A stretch of DNA of 16,930 nucleotides from assembly GCA_964522605.1 (NCBI GenBank), contig CAZFWV010000127.1, positions 1 through 16,930 of the forward strand. The letters run 5' to 3'. The translations under genes and the position numbers were made by a program. This DNA is from CAVZLD01 sp964522605 (GTDB lineage: Bacteria; Planctomycetota; Planctomycetia; Pirellulales; Pirellulaceae). Below are positions 6,501-13,387 of this stretch, in pieces. The notes below the pieces were generated by a model that had not been told where the DNA came from, ran no database searches, and was given only the letters and a program-made list of their open reading frames with translations. The stretch's first letter is position 1; every line of letters starts with the position of its first letter.

Positions 6501-7544
6501 CCACTGCGGCCCGAGCCGTACATTCAGGGACTGGAATTGGCCCGTCGGCTCAATGACGTGGAGGGCGTGAAGTGGGCCGTGACGAACATCCTGCGTCAGG
6601 CGTGGCCGCGGGAACATCGCGCGGTCCAAGACAAGGCCGTGCGGATTGCGCAAGCGACGCTTCAAGAATTGCTGCAGAAGTCGCCGGGCGAGGCAGAAGC
6701 GTTCCGCACGGCGGTGCAGAAGGCAATTACCCGCGACTGCCTGGTGAAGATCAGTTGGACCGGCGATGCGGACATTGACTTGATGGTCGAAGAGCCGGCC
6801 GGCACCGTCTGCTCACTCCGCAATCAGCGGACGACCGCGGGCGGCGTGCTGCTGGGGGATATGTTCGCCCATTCGTCGGCCAAACAGGACGAGACCTGGT
6901 CGGAGACGTACGTTTGTCCCGAAGGTTTTTCGGGGCGCTATCGGGTGCTCGTGCGGCGCATCTGGGGCGATGTGACCGCTGGCAAGGTGACGGTCGACGT
7001 TTACACGAATCAGCATACACCGGAGGAAAAGCACATCCGTCAGCAGATTCCGCTCGCGGACAAAGATGCGCTCGTGATCTTTGAAGTGCCCCAGGGTCGG
7101 CGCACCGAGTCGCTCACGGAGCAGCAGTTGGCCAGTGTGGTGAACACGCAGGCGGTCATTAACCGCGCCGTGTTGGCGCAGCAGCTCAATTCGGTTTCCG
7201 AATCCGAGGCGGTCACCCGACTGGCGATGTCGCGTGCTCGGGCGGACGGTCGTCCCTGGCCTTTCTTCCGCGGCGGCGCGGTCGGCTATCGGCCGGAAAT
7301 CACGCAGTTGCCCGAGGGGGCGTTCATGTTCGCCCAGGCGGTCATTTCCGCGGATCGTCGTTACGTCCGCTTCTCGGGTGCACCCTTCTTCACGTCGATC
7401 GGTGAAGTCACGACGTTCAACTTCGTGACCGGCGACACGGGCGATGGCGGCGGCGGTACGGGAGTCGGCGGGGTCGGCGGCGGTTTTGGCGGCGGCGGCT
7501 TTGGCGGCGGTGGATTCGGCGGCGGCTTTGGCGGTGGATTCTAA
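3537..7544 (+). CDS. Large secreted multidomain VWA protein (VWA, coiled coil, STN-like, Gly-Met repeat, DUF2135-like)
   Basis: This is a 1335-residue exported protein of unknown function. The ATG at 3537 is chosen because it follows GAGGGAG with 8-base spacing and opens a signal peptide (hydrophobic to about residue 24, WSA cleavage site). Domains in order: VWA at about 64-240, with an intact MIDAS metal site (D70-T-S72-A-S74, T140, D169); a short beta region; a charged helical, coiled-coil-like stretch at about 440-600; a secretin/TonB short (STN)-like module at about 667-751; a Gly/Met repeat at about 778-832; a TPR-like helical region at about 865-1045; a DUF2135-like beta domain from about 1066 (SWTGDADIDLMVEEP); and a Gly/Phe-rich tail at 1301-1335. 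No membrane anchor or sortase signal is visible. VWA plus STN-like plus helical repeats suggests a scaffold in the periplasm or at the envelope. It converges with tsaD and stands alone. Confidence 0.88.
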   Translation: MSKCFHAALGLVVLLAWTSGDAWSANPSAARLMTYEDVDGARYFALSVQPPADPANTRSAESRDVLILVDTSASQTGAYRHDAIDAVQTILQGLPSTDRVQLAAIDLQLVPMSDGFAAAQSEALQSAIVKLQRRAPLGSTDLVEGLTAAAAAGFERGEDVPRHVLYVGDGISHADVPSAEQFSRLVDQLVQRKITVSSYAIGPARDVHLLAALANQTGGQVFVDADNVSGQQAGTALLQSLNAAIVWPTTTQLDDAIQESFPQRLPPLRSDRDSIVIGSLRQGTQLSTIQIDGQSQGQPVQYRWTVETKASSDDFSFLPQLVEMARRDGGVSLPTLGTDALREIRRLMVSNAEDLSRLGNQALLSGNLGGAQLLADEAIRRDPSNPQAVALQNILEKKIDPQTLMVQEQPLRLVPEPVPVPADPSGPFLEEFVETEAPSGLLNRATEERRLNTEIVRSEVSQALAAAREQVRSEPGTAIVDLKTLREGVRQAPDLDAEVRAQLLDRIDNALRLANQRKIEKDERDRLMRANRAQALERQRLLELARREDELIATYIEQFNSRMDERRFDLAEEIAAAAFDVNPRLEATVAAVVKGDIAHSYDQMMELRVIRQQAVLDTLYQVEKALVPFPDEPPLVYPDPQVWQDLTNRRQKYAQVDFAQTGSAEQKILDELDNETKMDFLDDPLSDAVTYLENLHGIQIEIDQKALEDIALTTDTPVTKQLSGITLRSALKLMLRDLGLTYVVQDEVLQITTPDVAEQRLVTKVYPVADLVIPIQSMGGGMGGMGMMGGMGMMGGMGGMGGMMGGMGGMMGGMGGMGMGGMGMGGMGMGGGFFDVEDQLQLGADTSDSPAPASGPVASNSPLAVQPADGQTFAEAWDAYFVQSDEQIDEAALRQTLRDRMTGRKFSEVSEILQSALRNGYVRPWMYEALGLALQAQKAPGTEVERAIMSAVDLSGNPEEIMLAAVYLARLGHEQRALKLFQEVAQTNPLRPEPYIQGLELARRLNDVEGVKWAVTNILRQAWPREHRAVQDKAVRIAQATLQELLQKSPGEAEAFRTAVQKAITRDCLVKISWTGDADIDLMVEEPAGTVCSLRNQRTTAGGVLLGDMFAHSSAKQDETWSETYVCPEGFSGRYRVLVRRIWGDVTAGKVTVDVYTNQHTPEEKHIRQQIPLADKDALVIFEVPQGRRTESLTEQQLASVVNTQAVINRAVLAQQLNSVSESEAVTRLAMSRARADGRPWPFFRGGAVGYRPEITQLPEGAFMFAQAVISADRRYVRFSGAPFFTSIGEVTTFNFVTGDTGDGGGGTGVGGVGGGFGGGGFGGGGFGGGFGGGF
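5870..6031 (+). repeat. in-frame Gly-Met coding repeat
   Basis: About 54 codons made almost only of Gly (GGC, GGA, GGT) and Met (ATG), in tandem units such as GGCATGGGAATGATGGGT and GGCATGGGAATGGGC. The unit length varies between 9 and 18 bases and always keeps the frame. It separates the STN-like module from the C-terminal half of the VWA protein. Confidence 0.9.
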
Positions 7545-7620
7545 TGCCGCGATTCGTCCGGCGGCGTGTTGCGCGGAAGCGAAATCTCCCGCGCGGATGA
7601 CGATTCGTTCGCCAGGGCAT

Positions 7621-7646
7621 AAGCCGGTTCGTGAGCTGACCGGCTT
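7621..7646. terminator. hairpin between convergent VWA gene and tsaD
   Basis: AAGCCGGT and ACCGGCTT form a perfect 8-bp stem around a 10-base loop; the right arm touches the tsaD stop codon. It sits 77 bases past the VWA stop, in a 101-bp convergent gap. No T-run follows, so termination is inferred from position only. Confidence 0.35.
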
Positions 7647-8665
7647 CAGCGAATCAGGCCCGGGGCGACATCCAGATCGAGGCTCTCGAACTGACCCGCC
7701 TTCCAGCGTTCCAACGCGATTGCTCCCATGACGGCGTTGTCGGTGCAGAGTGCCGGCGGCGCAATGTGGAGCTCGTAACCGTTGCGATTGGTTTCTTCCT
7801 CCAATCGCGCGCGGAATCGGCGATTGGCGGCCACGCCGCCACCCACGCACAGGGTGCGATGGCCCGTCTGCCGTAGCGCCTGCAACGATTTCCCCACCAG
7901 ACAATCCACGACGGCCTCCTGAAAACTGGCGGCCAGGTTCGCGATCTGCGGTTCCGATAACGGGATCTGACGGAGGTCATGCTTGCCGGGACCGGAGATC
8001 GCATAGCGGACGGCCGTTTTCAGTCCACTGAAACTGAACTGCAGACGCGTCTCGTCCTTGAGCAACGAGCGGGGGAAGGCATACGCCGTGGGGTCCCCTT
8101 GCTCGGCCACCCGTCCGATGGCGGGTCCGCCCGGATAGGGCAGGCCCAGCATGCTGGCGACTTTGTCGAACGCTTCCCCGGCCGCATCGTCGATCGTCCC
8201 GCCCAAGATGCGAAAATCGACCGGACTTCGGCAATCGAACAGCAGGGAGTGTCCGCCGCTGACCACGAGCCCGACGCACGGGAAGACCTCTCGACCGGCG
8301 GCCAGCCGACACGCGTAGATGTGCGCGTGCACGTGGTTGACGGCCAACAGAGGGCACTGGAGCGCCAGACACAGTGTTTTTGCCGCGACAAGGCCGACAA
8401 GCAGAGAGCCGGCCAATCCCGGCGTCGTGGCCACGGCCACCGCGTCGATCTCCGCGAGCTCGATCCCTGCTCGTTGCAGAGCCAGGTCGATCACGGGCAG
8501 AATTCTCTCCACGTGAGCCCGCGCCGCGATCTCTGGCACGACTCCATGAAATCGTCGGTGCAGTTCATCCTGCGACGCGACGGCCGAGGAGAGTATTTCG
8601 AGCGAATCGTTGACTACGGCGGCCGCCGTCTCGTCACACGTGCTTTCCAGGATCAACAGTTTCAT
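7646..8665 (-). CDS. tsaD: tRNA N6-adenosine threonylcarbamoyltransferase TsaD (Gcp/Kae1)
   Basis: TsaD transfers the threonylcarbamoyl group from TC-AMP to A37 of ANN-decoding tRNAs (t6A), in the cytoplasm, as a complex with TsaB and TsaE. The 339-residue product has normal length and opens with MKLLILESTCDETAAAV (usual form ETSCDETA, here EST). The iron ligands H111 and H115 (NHVHAHIYA) and D309 (CTDNAVMGA) are present, as are the SGGHS (136-140) and GGGVAAN nucleotide motifs. I chose the ATG at 8665 by homology. An ATG at 8713 would add 16 residues and has GGAAG nine bases upstream, so it may be the real start. tsaB and tsaE are not in the window. It follows the S41 protease on the same strand after 235 bases, so it probably has its own promoter. 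Confidence 0.95.
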   Translation of the reverse strand: MKLLILESTCDETAAAVVNDSLEILSSAVASQDELHRRFHGVVPEIAARAHVERILPVIDLALQRAGIELAEIDAVAVATTPGLAGSLLVGLVAAKTLCLALQCPLLAVNHVHAHIYACRLAAGREVFPCVGLVVSGGHSLLFDCRSPVDFRILGGTIDDAAGEAFDKVASMLGLPYPGGPAIGRVAEQGDPTAYAFPRSLLKDETRLQFSFSGLKTAVRYAISGPGKHDLRQIPLSEPQIANLAASFQEAVVDCLVGKSLQALRQTGHRTLCVGGGVAANRRFRARLEEETNRNGYELHIAPPALCTDNAVMGAIALERWKAGQFESLDLDVAPGLIR

Positions 8666-8785
8666 CGCACAGAGCGGCAAGGCCGCAGTCAAAGCGGGTG
8701 CCAATGCACCCATACCACATCACTTCCGATTGCCGATCGCATTCCGCCCTCGATGACGACATCTTCACCGTCAAGTGTGTAGAGG

Positions 8786-8900
8786 GCATTTCAAAACCGT
8801 CATGTGGGAGGGCGAGGCTCCTGCCGAGCCTGGATTTGCCGCGTCTTCGGTTCGGCAGGAGGTTCGCCCTCCCAATCTTGAAACCGGTTCTTGAAAAATG
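8786..8900. repeat. REP-type foldback between tsaD and the S41 protease
   Basis: Long imperfect inverted repeat. TGGGAGGGCGAGGCTCCTGC (8805-8824, continuing CGAG) pairs with GGCAGGAGGTTCGCCCTCCC (8853-8872), with two mismatches at the GG/TT position. The outer ends CATTTCAAAACCG (8787-8799) and CGGTTCTTGAAAAATG (8885-8900) are also inverted copies. I recognise the inner sequence as a very common dispersed hairpin of planctomycetes. The outer arm abuts the protease stop codon, so it may also limit read-through. Confidence 0.7.
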
Positions 8901-10430
8901 TCAGCGTTGAGCAAGCTGCTCGCCGAGGTACTCGACCGCACGCTGCAGTTGACGGTCGACAAACTCACTTCCACGGGCGGGATCTGTGTCCGAATCGCTC
9001 GGATCCGCCACAATGTCCTGCGTGCGCTGATACTCGAGCAGTTGTCGCGTTTCATCCGGCGTCAAGGTGACGCCATACCCGTCGCTCGGTCGGACCCCCC
9101 AGACGTCGTCGTCACCCGCTCCTTCGAATCGATGGATATTCTGCCCGTTGGGGCGATGATAGCCGGCCGTTGTCAGTTTCAAAGCGCTGCGCCCGTTTTC
9201 CAATTCGATGATGTTCTGAACGCTCCCTTTCCCCCACGTTCGTTCGCCCACGATGACGGCCCGTTTGTGGTCCTGCAGGCTGGCCGCCACAATTTCGCTC
9301 GCACTGGCACTAAACCGATTCACGAGCACGGCCACATCGAAGTCACTGAATGTGCCGGTCGCCTTCGCGATCCAGGATTTGGACGGGGTGTTGCGTCCTT
9401 CCGTGCTGACGATCGTTCCGTCGGTCAGGAAGAGATCCGAGACCTCGATGGCCGAGGACAAGAGCCCGCCCGGATTGAACCGCAGATCAAGGATCAGCCC
9501 GCGAATCCCCTGCTCCGATAGTTGCTGCAGCACGAGTTGCAGATCCTCGTGAGTCTGGCGACTGAAGGAGGTCAGGCGGATGTAGCCGATGCGACGTTGT
9601 TCGTCACACAGGTAGCTCCAACTGTCGTCCGGATTCCGCTTGTAACCGAGCACCGTTTCGACCTGAACGTTTTCGCGCTGCATGACGAGCGTTGCCTCGC
9701 GCCCATCCTGCTGATGCCGGACGGTGAGCTGCAATTCCGTTCCGACTTTGCCTTTCATGCGGCTGATGGCGTCGTCTAGCGACATTTTCTCCGTACTCTC
9801 ATCGCCGATCTTCACAATCTGGTCGCCCGCCTGCACGCCCGCGCGATAGGCCGGCGTTCCACGCAGGGGAGTGATCACGGTCAACTGCTCGTCGACCATT
9901 CCGACGCGGATCCCGATCCCCCCGAATTCACTCTCAACCCCCGCCCGAAATTGCTCGAGTTCGTCCGGGCGAATGTAGTTCGAGTACTGGTCGAGTTTCC
10001 CCAAAACACCTTGAATCGCCGCTTCCATCAATTCGCGGCGGCTAACCTGTTGGACGTAGTTCCGCTCGACCTGATCCAGCGTATCGGCAAAGAGCTTAAG
10101 CAATTCGAAAAACTCTTCATCGGATGCAGAGATCGCAGGGGGGGCTGCCGCATCCGGAAGTGGTGTCACCGCGGGGAGAGGTACCTCGGCGGGCACCTCC
10201 ACATCCGAAGCCGCTTCGGTCGGTGGCTGGGCCAGGCAGCGCGTTGTGGGCGAGATCACCAGGAAGAAACTCACAAGGCAGATCGTTCGCAGCGCAGTGC
10301 GGCCGTGCCGCAGCCAAATCGGGAGCTGCCGCACCCCGATCGGGGTCGCTCCCAGGGGGCGCTCGATGTCTCCCAGGGAAAACAACCGATTCACGAGCAT
10401 TCGCGCAGACAGAGGCCAGCGGGTCAGCAT
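8901..10430 (-). CDS. S41 family C-terminal processing serine protease (CtpA/Prc-like)
   Basis: This secreted or membrane-anchored carboxy-terminal processing protease has 509 residues. A hydrophobic segment at about 46-66 (ending TTRCLAQ) follows a long 45-residue N-region; it is a signal peptide or a signal anchor. A Pro/Ala-rich linker (about 68-102) leads to the helical S41 N-domain, a PDZ domain (about 168-255, GGIGIRV and AGDQIVKI), and the catalytic core. The Ser-Lys dyad is S376 in NRFSASASEI and K401 in WGKGSVQ, spaced 25 residues as in CtpB and Prc. GYIRLTSF and DLRFNPGG are typical core strands. The ATG at 10430 has GGAG nine bases upstream; a TTG 30 bases earlier lacks such a site. 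Likely role: trimming or degrading envelope proteins. It is divergent from the thiamine-binding gene. Confidence 0.93.
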   Translation of the reverse strand: MLTRWPLSARMLVNRLFSLGDIERPLGATPIGVRQLPIWLRHGRTALRTICLVSFFLVISPTTRCLAQPPTEAASDVEVPAEVPLPAVTPLPDAAAPPAISASDEEFFELLKLFADTLDQVERNYVQQVSRRELMEAAIQGVLGKLDQYSNYIRPDELEQFRAGVESEFGGIGIRVGMVDEQLTVITPLRGTPAYRAGVQAGDQIVKIGDESTEKMSLDDAISRMKGKVGTELQLTVRHQQDGREATLVMQRENVQVETVLGYKRNPDDSWSYLCDEQRRIGYIRLTSFSRQTHEDLQLVLQQLSEQGIRGLILDLRFNPGGLLSSAIEVSDLFLTDGTIVSTEGRNTPSKSWIAKATGTFSDFDVAVLVNRFSASASEIVAASLQDHKRAVIVGERTWGKGSVQNIIELENGRSALKLTTAGYHRPNGQNIHRFEGAGDDDVWGVRPSDGYGVTLTPDETRQLLEYQRTQDIVADPSDSDTDPARGSEFVDRQLQRAVEYLGEQLAQR

Positions 10431-10650
10431 GACAAGACACTCCGTTACAGCAGTCGACAAGGGGGGGCGCGCGATCCGGCGGGAACATGGGTGGCGGCAA
10501 CCAGGAACGGATCGGGAGCCGTCGGTCCTCCATGACGATTAAGTCCCTGGTGGGTTGCCCTTGCCGGGTCTACTTTGAGTATATAAGTGGTCCCTGGGGG
10601 TCACAAGTTTGCTTTTGGTTTCCACGTCTTCTGATGATCTGGAGAATGGT
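10431..10650. promoter_or_regulatory. divergent intergenic region between S41 protease and thiamine-binding gene
   Basis: This 220-bp stretch must hold promoters for both directions. A TATATA run at about 10580-10585 in an AT-richer patch is the only obvious -10-like sequence. I find no convincing -35 partner and no clear operator. The plus-strand gene has GGAG six bases before its ATG. Confidence 0.35.
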
Positions 10651-10959
10651 ATGGTCTTGCTCGAATTCAGCGTCGTCCCTCTCGGTCAAGGAGAAAGTGT
10701 AAGTAAGTACGTTGCCCGCTGCCTGGAGATCGTCGATCGCAGTGGATTGGATTACCGGCTCCACGCGATGGGAACAATCATCGAAGGGGAGTTGGAGGCG
10801 GTGTTGGCCGTACTCCGGCAATGTCTCGAGGCCGTCGCCGCCGACTGTCACCGCGTGACCTGCTCGGCAAAACTCGACTGGCGGAAGGACGCAACCGGGC
10901 GTTTGGAGCAGAAAGTCCAGCGTGTCGAGGCGCAGGTGGGCCGACAATTGAAGAAGTGA
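10651..10959 (+). CDS. MTH1187/UPF0045 family thiamine-binding protein
   Basis: A small cytoplasmic protein of 102 residues, the usual size of the MTH1187/YqgV (UPF0045) family, whose characterised members form tetramers that bind thiamine or related molecules. The start VLLEFSVVPLGQGESVSKYV, the centre SGLDYRLHAMGTIIEG and the end TGRLEQKVQRVE match the family pattern well. I prefer the ATG at 10651 to one 42 bases upstream: it has GGAG six bases before it and begins exactly at the conserved first strand. It lies 44 bases before lhgO on the same strand, so the two are probably cotranscribed. A functional link with 2-hydroxyglutarate oxidation is not obvious. No thiamine riboswitch is seen upstream. 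Confidence 0.88.
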   Translation: MVLLEFSVVPLGQGESVSKYVARCLEIVDRSGLDYRLHAMGTIIEGELEAVLAVLRQCLEAVAADCHRVTCSAKLDWRKDATGRLEQKVQRVEAQVGRQLKK

Positions 10960-11003
10960 TGGAACGATCTACTTCTTCTCCTTGATCCAAGGAGCAACAA
11001 ATC

Positions 11004-12203
11004 GTGCAACACTTCGATGCGGTCGTGATTGGCGGTGGGATTGTCGGACTGGCAACCCTTTATCAGGCGTCCGAGCGTTTTCCCGACTGGAAGCTCGGTT
11101 TGCTCGAGAAGGAGTCGCAGCTGGCTCAACACCAGACCGGACACAACTCCGGTGTCCTCCATTCCGGAATCTACTATAAGCCCGGATCGCTCAAGGCACG
11201 CAATTGCCGGGTCGGCAAGCAGATGATGGAGCAGTTCTGTCAGACGCACGGGATCTCGTATGAAATCTGCGGCAAGGTGATTGTGGCCACGAGTGAGGAC
11301 GAACTGCCGTCGCTGGAGCGGATCTACGAGCGTGGCCAACAGAATGGAGTGCGCTGCGAAATCATTGAACCGTCGCGGCTGGCGGAATTGGAGCCCTATG
11401 CAGCGGGCATTCGCGCGATTCATGTGCACGATGCGGGGATTGTCGACTTTCAGGAAGTCTGTCGACGGCTAGGTCAAATCACCGAAGAACGCGGATGTCG
11501 GCTGATTACCTCGGCGCGCGTCGATTCCATCCGGCACTCGGCCAACGAGTCCGTCGTCCACTGGCCCGGCGGCGAAGTCGCAGCCCGCTATGTGATCAAT
11601 TGTACGGGACTACAAAGCGATCGAATGGCGCGCATGACGGGTCAGAAGCCCGAGGTGCGAATCATTCCCTTTCGAGGCGAATATTACCAGTTGAAGCCCC
11701 AGGCATTTCACCTGTGTCGCAATTTGATCTACCCCGTGCCGGACCCGAAGTTCCCGTTTCTGGGAGTTCATTTCACGCGGATGATCGACGGTTCGGTCGA
11801 GTGTGGCCCCAATGCCGTGTTTGCACTCGCCCGCGAAGGATATCGCAAGTGGAATCTCAGCCCACGCGACCTCTTTGAATCCTTGGCCTATCCGGGCTTT
11901 CTGCGCCTGGCGATCAAGTATTGGCGCATTGGATTGGGCGAGACATGGCGTTCGATCAGCAAACGCGCGTTCGTTCATGCGCTGCAGCGGCTCGTTCCAG
12001 AAATCCGTGGTGACCTGATCCAGCCGGCACCTTCCGGGATCCGCGCTCAAGCGGTTGCGGCTGACGGCACCATGGTGGATGACTTCCTGATCCTATCATC
12101 CGATCGGATCATCAACGTCTGCAACGCACCCTCGCCTGCCGCCACCTCGGCACTCAACATTGGCCAAACGATCGTCGATCAATTGGCGGAACGTACTCGC
12201 TAA
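11004..12203 (+). CDS. lhgO: L-2-hydroxyglutarate oxidase LhgO (FAD-dependent)
   Basis: This FAD enzyme of the DAO family oxidises L-2-hydroxyglutarate to 2-oxoglutarate, a metabolite-repair or glutarate-catabolism step that feeds electrons to the respiratory chain. The 399-residue protein starts with the Rossmann motif VVIGGGIVGLATLYQ (7-21), then the family signature HQTGHNSGVLHSGIYYKPGS (43-62). The late FAD-contact region is near residues 342-353 (PAPSGIRAQAVA), and the C-terminus NICNAPSPAATSALNIG-like segment is typical. The start is a GTG with AAGGAG ten bases upstream; no ATG fits better. The E. coli enzyme is slightly longer (422). It sits 44 bases after the thiamine-binding gene. 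Its stop codon overlaps that of the kinase on the other strand by four bases. Confidence 0.92.
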   Translation: MQHFDAVVIGGGIVGLATLYQASERFPDWKLGLLEKESQLAQHQTGHNSGVLHSGIYYKPGSLKARNCRVGKQMMEQFCQTHGISYEICGKVIVATSEDELPSLERIYERGQQNGVRCEIIEPSRLAELEPYAAGIRAIHVHDAGIVDFQEVCRRLGQITEERGCRLITSARVDSIRHSANESVVHWPGGEVAARYVINCTGLQSDRMARMTGQKPEVRIIPFRGEYYQLKPQAFHLCRNLIYPVPDPKFPFLGVHFTRMIDGSVECGPNAVFALAREGYRKWNLSPRDLFESLAYPGFLRLAIKYWRIGLGETWRSISKRAFVHALQRLVPEIRGDLIQPAPSGIRAQAVAADGTMVDDFLILSSDRIINVCNAPSPAATSALNIGQTIVDQLAERTR

Positions 12204-13132
12204 CTGGCGCGGGAGCGGGGAAAGCGAGATTCGAGCGACTCGATTTCCAACGCGGTCAGCTCGTCGACAATGTCCTCGGCTGTCGCGGGACGCCGCAGGG
12301 GGTTCTTCGCCATCATGCGACGGACGAGTTCATCGATGGTCTCCGGCGCGTCCTGGCGAATGCCGATCAGCGAAGGTGGAGCCTGACGCAGGTGGGCTTC
12401 GACGAGTCGTGCCGGATCGTTTTGCGGAAACGGAAGTCGACCCGTCAGCATCTCGAACAAGGTCACGCCCAAGCTGTAAATGTCCGATGCGGGGCCGGTG
12501 CGTGTCGCCGAAGTAATCATCTCCGGAGCAATATAATGCAGGGTCCCGGTTAGAGGCCGACCACGATCAAAGAGCGATTCGTCCGGTCGCAGGGCGAAAC
12601 CCAAATCGATCAATGTGGCATGCCCTTCGCGCGAGACGATCACATTGGCCGGTTTCAGATCGCCGTGAATCCACCCTTGCGTGTGCAGGTGGCGCATTGC
12701 CTGGGCGATCTGGCGTGCGATCCACAAGGCTTGCGGAATCACGAGCCGACCGACACGTTCAATCGCGCTGCTCAGCGGCGCGCCCTCCAGTCGCGGCATC
12801 ACAAGATGTGGTGGCTTGGCATCGAGTCGAGCTTCGAGGATTGGCACGAGATTCGGATGCGACGCGTGCCGGCCAACTTCCGCTTCGCGCTGCAAGGCTC
12901 GTAATGCCAACGGGTCGTCCGCACACTCGGTCTTGATGACTTTGACGACGTAATCGGCATGCCAAGCCGGAGGACAACCGAGGGGTCGGGCGAAGTAGAC
13001 GCGCGTCTGGACGCCTTCTGCCACCAGTTGTTCCAACTGCCAGTTACCGAGTAGCACGGCCTGGGCGGGAGAATCCGCAAGGGACCTCCTCCGCGCAGAC
13101 GACAAGGAGGATGCGTCGAGGGATTTGCTCAT
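12200..13132 (-). CDS. small cytoplasmic Ser/Thr protein kinase (Hanks type)
   Basis: The 310-residue protein is essentially one kinase domain (about 31-290), with no membrane segment or sensor domain. Visible elements are the ATP-anchoring lysine K64 (VVKV), helix-C glutamate E83 or E85, the catalytic loop HGDLKPAN (D158, K160, N163), the metal-binding DLG (176-178, in place of DFG), APE (202-204) and SDIYSLGV. Two features are unusual. The catalytic loop has HGD rather than HRD, so it is a non-RD kinase. The glycine-rich loop is eroded (AEGVQTRVY, only one glycine). All catalytic residues remain, so activity is likely. The ATG at 13132 has no Shine-Dalgarno sequence. It converges with lhgO and overlaps its stop. 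Targets are unknown; a planctomycete-type orphan kinase is the best reading. Confidence 0.88.
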   Translation of the reverse strand: MSKSLDASSLSSARRRSLADSPAQAVLLGNWQLEQLVAEGVQTRVYFARPLGCPPAWHADYVVKVIKTECADDPLALRALQREAEVGRHASHPNLVPILEARLDAKPPHLVMPRLEGAPLSSAIERVGRLVIPQALWIARQIAQAMRHLHTQGWIHGDLKPANVIVSREGHATLIDLGFALRPDESLFDRGRPLTGTLHYIAPEMITSATRTGPASDIYSLGVTLFEMLTGRLPFPQNDPARLVEAHLRQAPPSLIGIRQDAPETIDELVRRMMAKNPLRRPATAEDIVDELTALEIESLESRFPRSRAS

Positions 13133-13329
13133 GGAGGGATTCAGACGTGAGCGGGGGATGGGAACGGTCTTACAATCAGCATCGGTTCTTTGACACGCGG
13201 AGTTGAAACAAGTTCCCGGCGCCGGTCGACCCGCTGACGCAACGCGGCTGCTGTCTTATCAGGTGCCAGCAAGTCGGCTGCGGTCCGCAACGTCCAGCGG
13301 AGACTTAGGTGTTGTGCCAAGCCGTCGTG

Positions 13330-13352
13330 GGCCGACTTGTCTCAAGTCGGCC
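13330..13352. repeat. perfect 10-bp hairpin repeat (GGCCGACTTG)
   Basis: GGCCGACTTG-TCT-CAAGTCGGCC is a perfect inverted repeat, flanked by GTG and TACTG. I recognise this as a frequent dispersed hairpin of planctomycete genomes, from memory and not from a search. No T-run follows, which argues against an intrinsic terminator. Confidence 0.7.
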
Positions 13353-13387
13353 TACTGAAAGGCGATCCTGGTTGCAGTGCCAGGGAC

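Noticed and set aside
5067..6665. Long minus-strand frame (532 codons) with a striking His/Ala/Ser-rich tract that looks like a metal-binding protein
   Set aside because: It is the antisense of the VWA gene; the His-rich tract is only the mirror of the Gly-Met repeat. It has no ribosome site, and the plus-strand frame has clear domains.
7438..7541. C-terminal Phe as an outer-membrane beta-barrel signal
   Set aside because: The preceding residues are poly-Gly rather than alternating barrel-strand residues, so the terminal Phe is part of the Gly-Phe tract.
6813..7904. Minus-strand 363-codon frame
   Set aside because: It overlaps the VWA C-terminus and the tsaD 3' end in another frame, with Arg/Ala-rich composition typical of a GC-rich shadow.
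7979..8782. Plus-strand 267-codon frame opposite tsaD
   Set aside because: Tsad on the other strand has all family motifs; this frame shows none and has no start signal.
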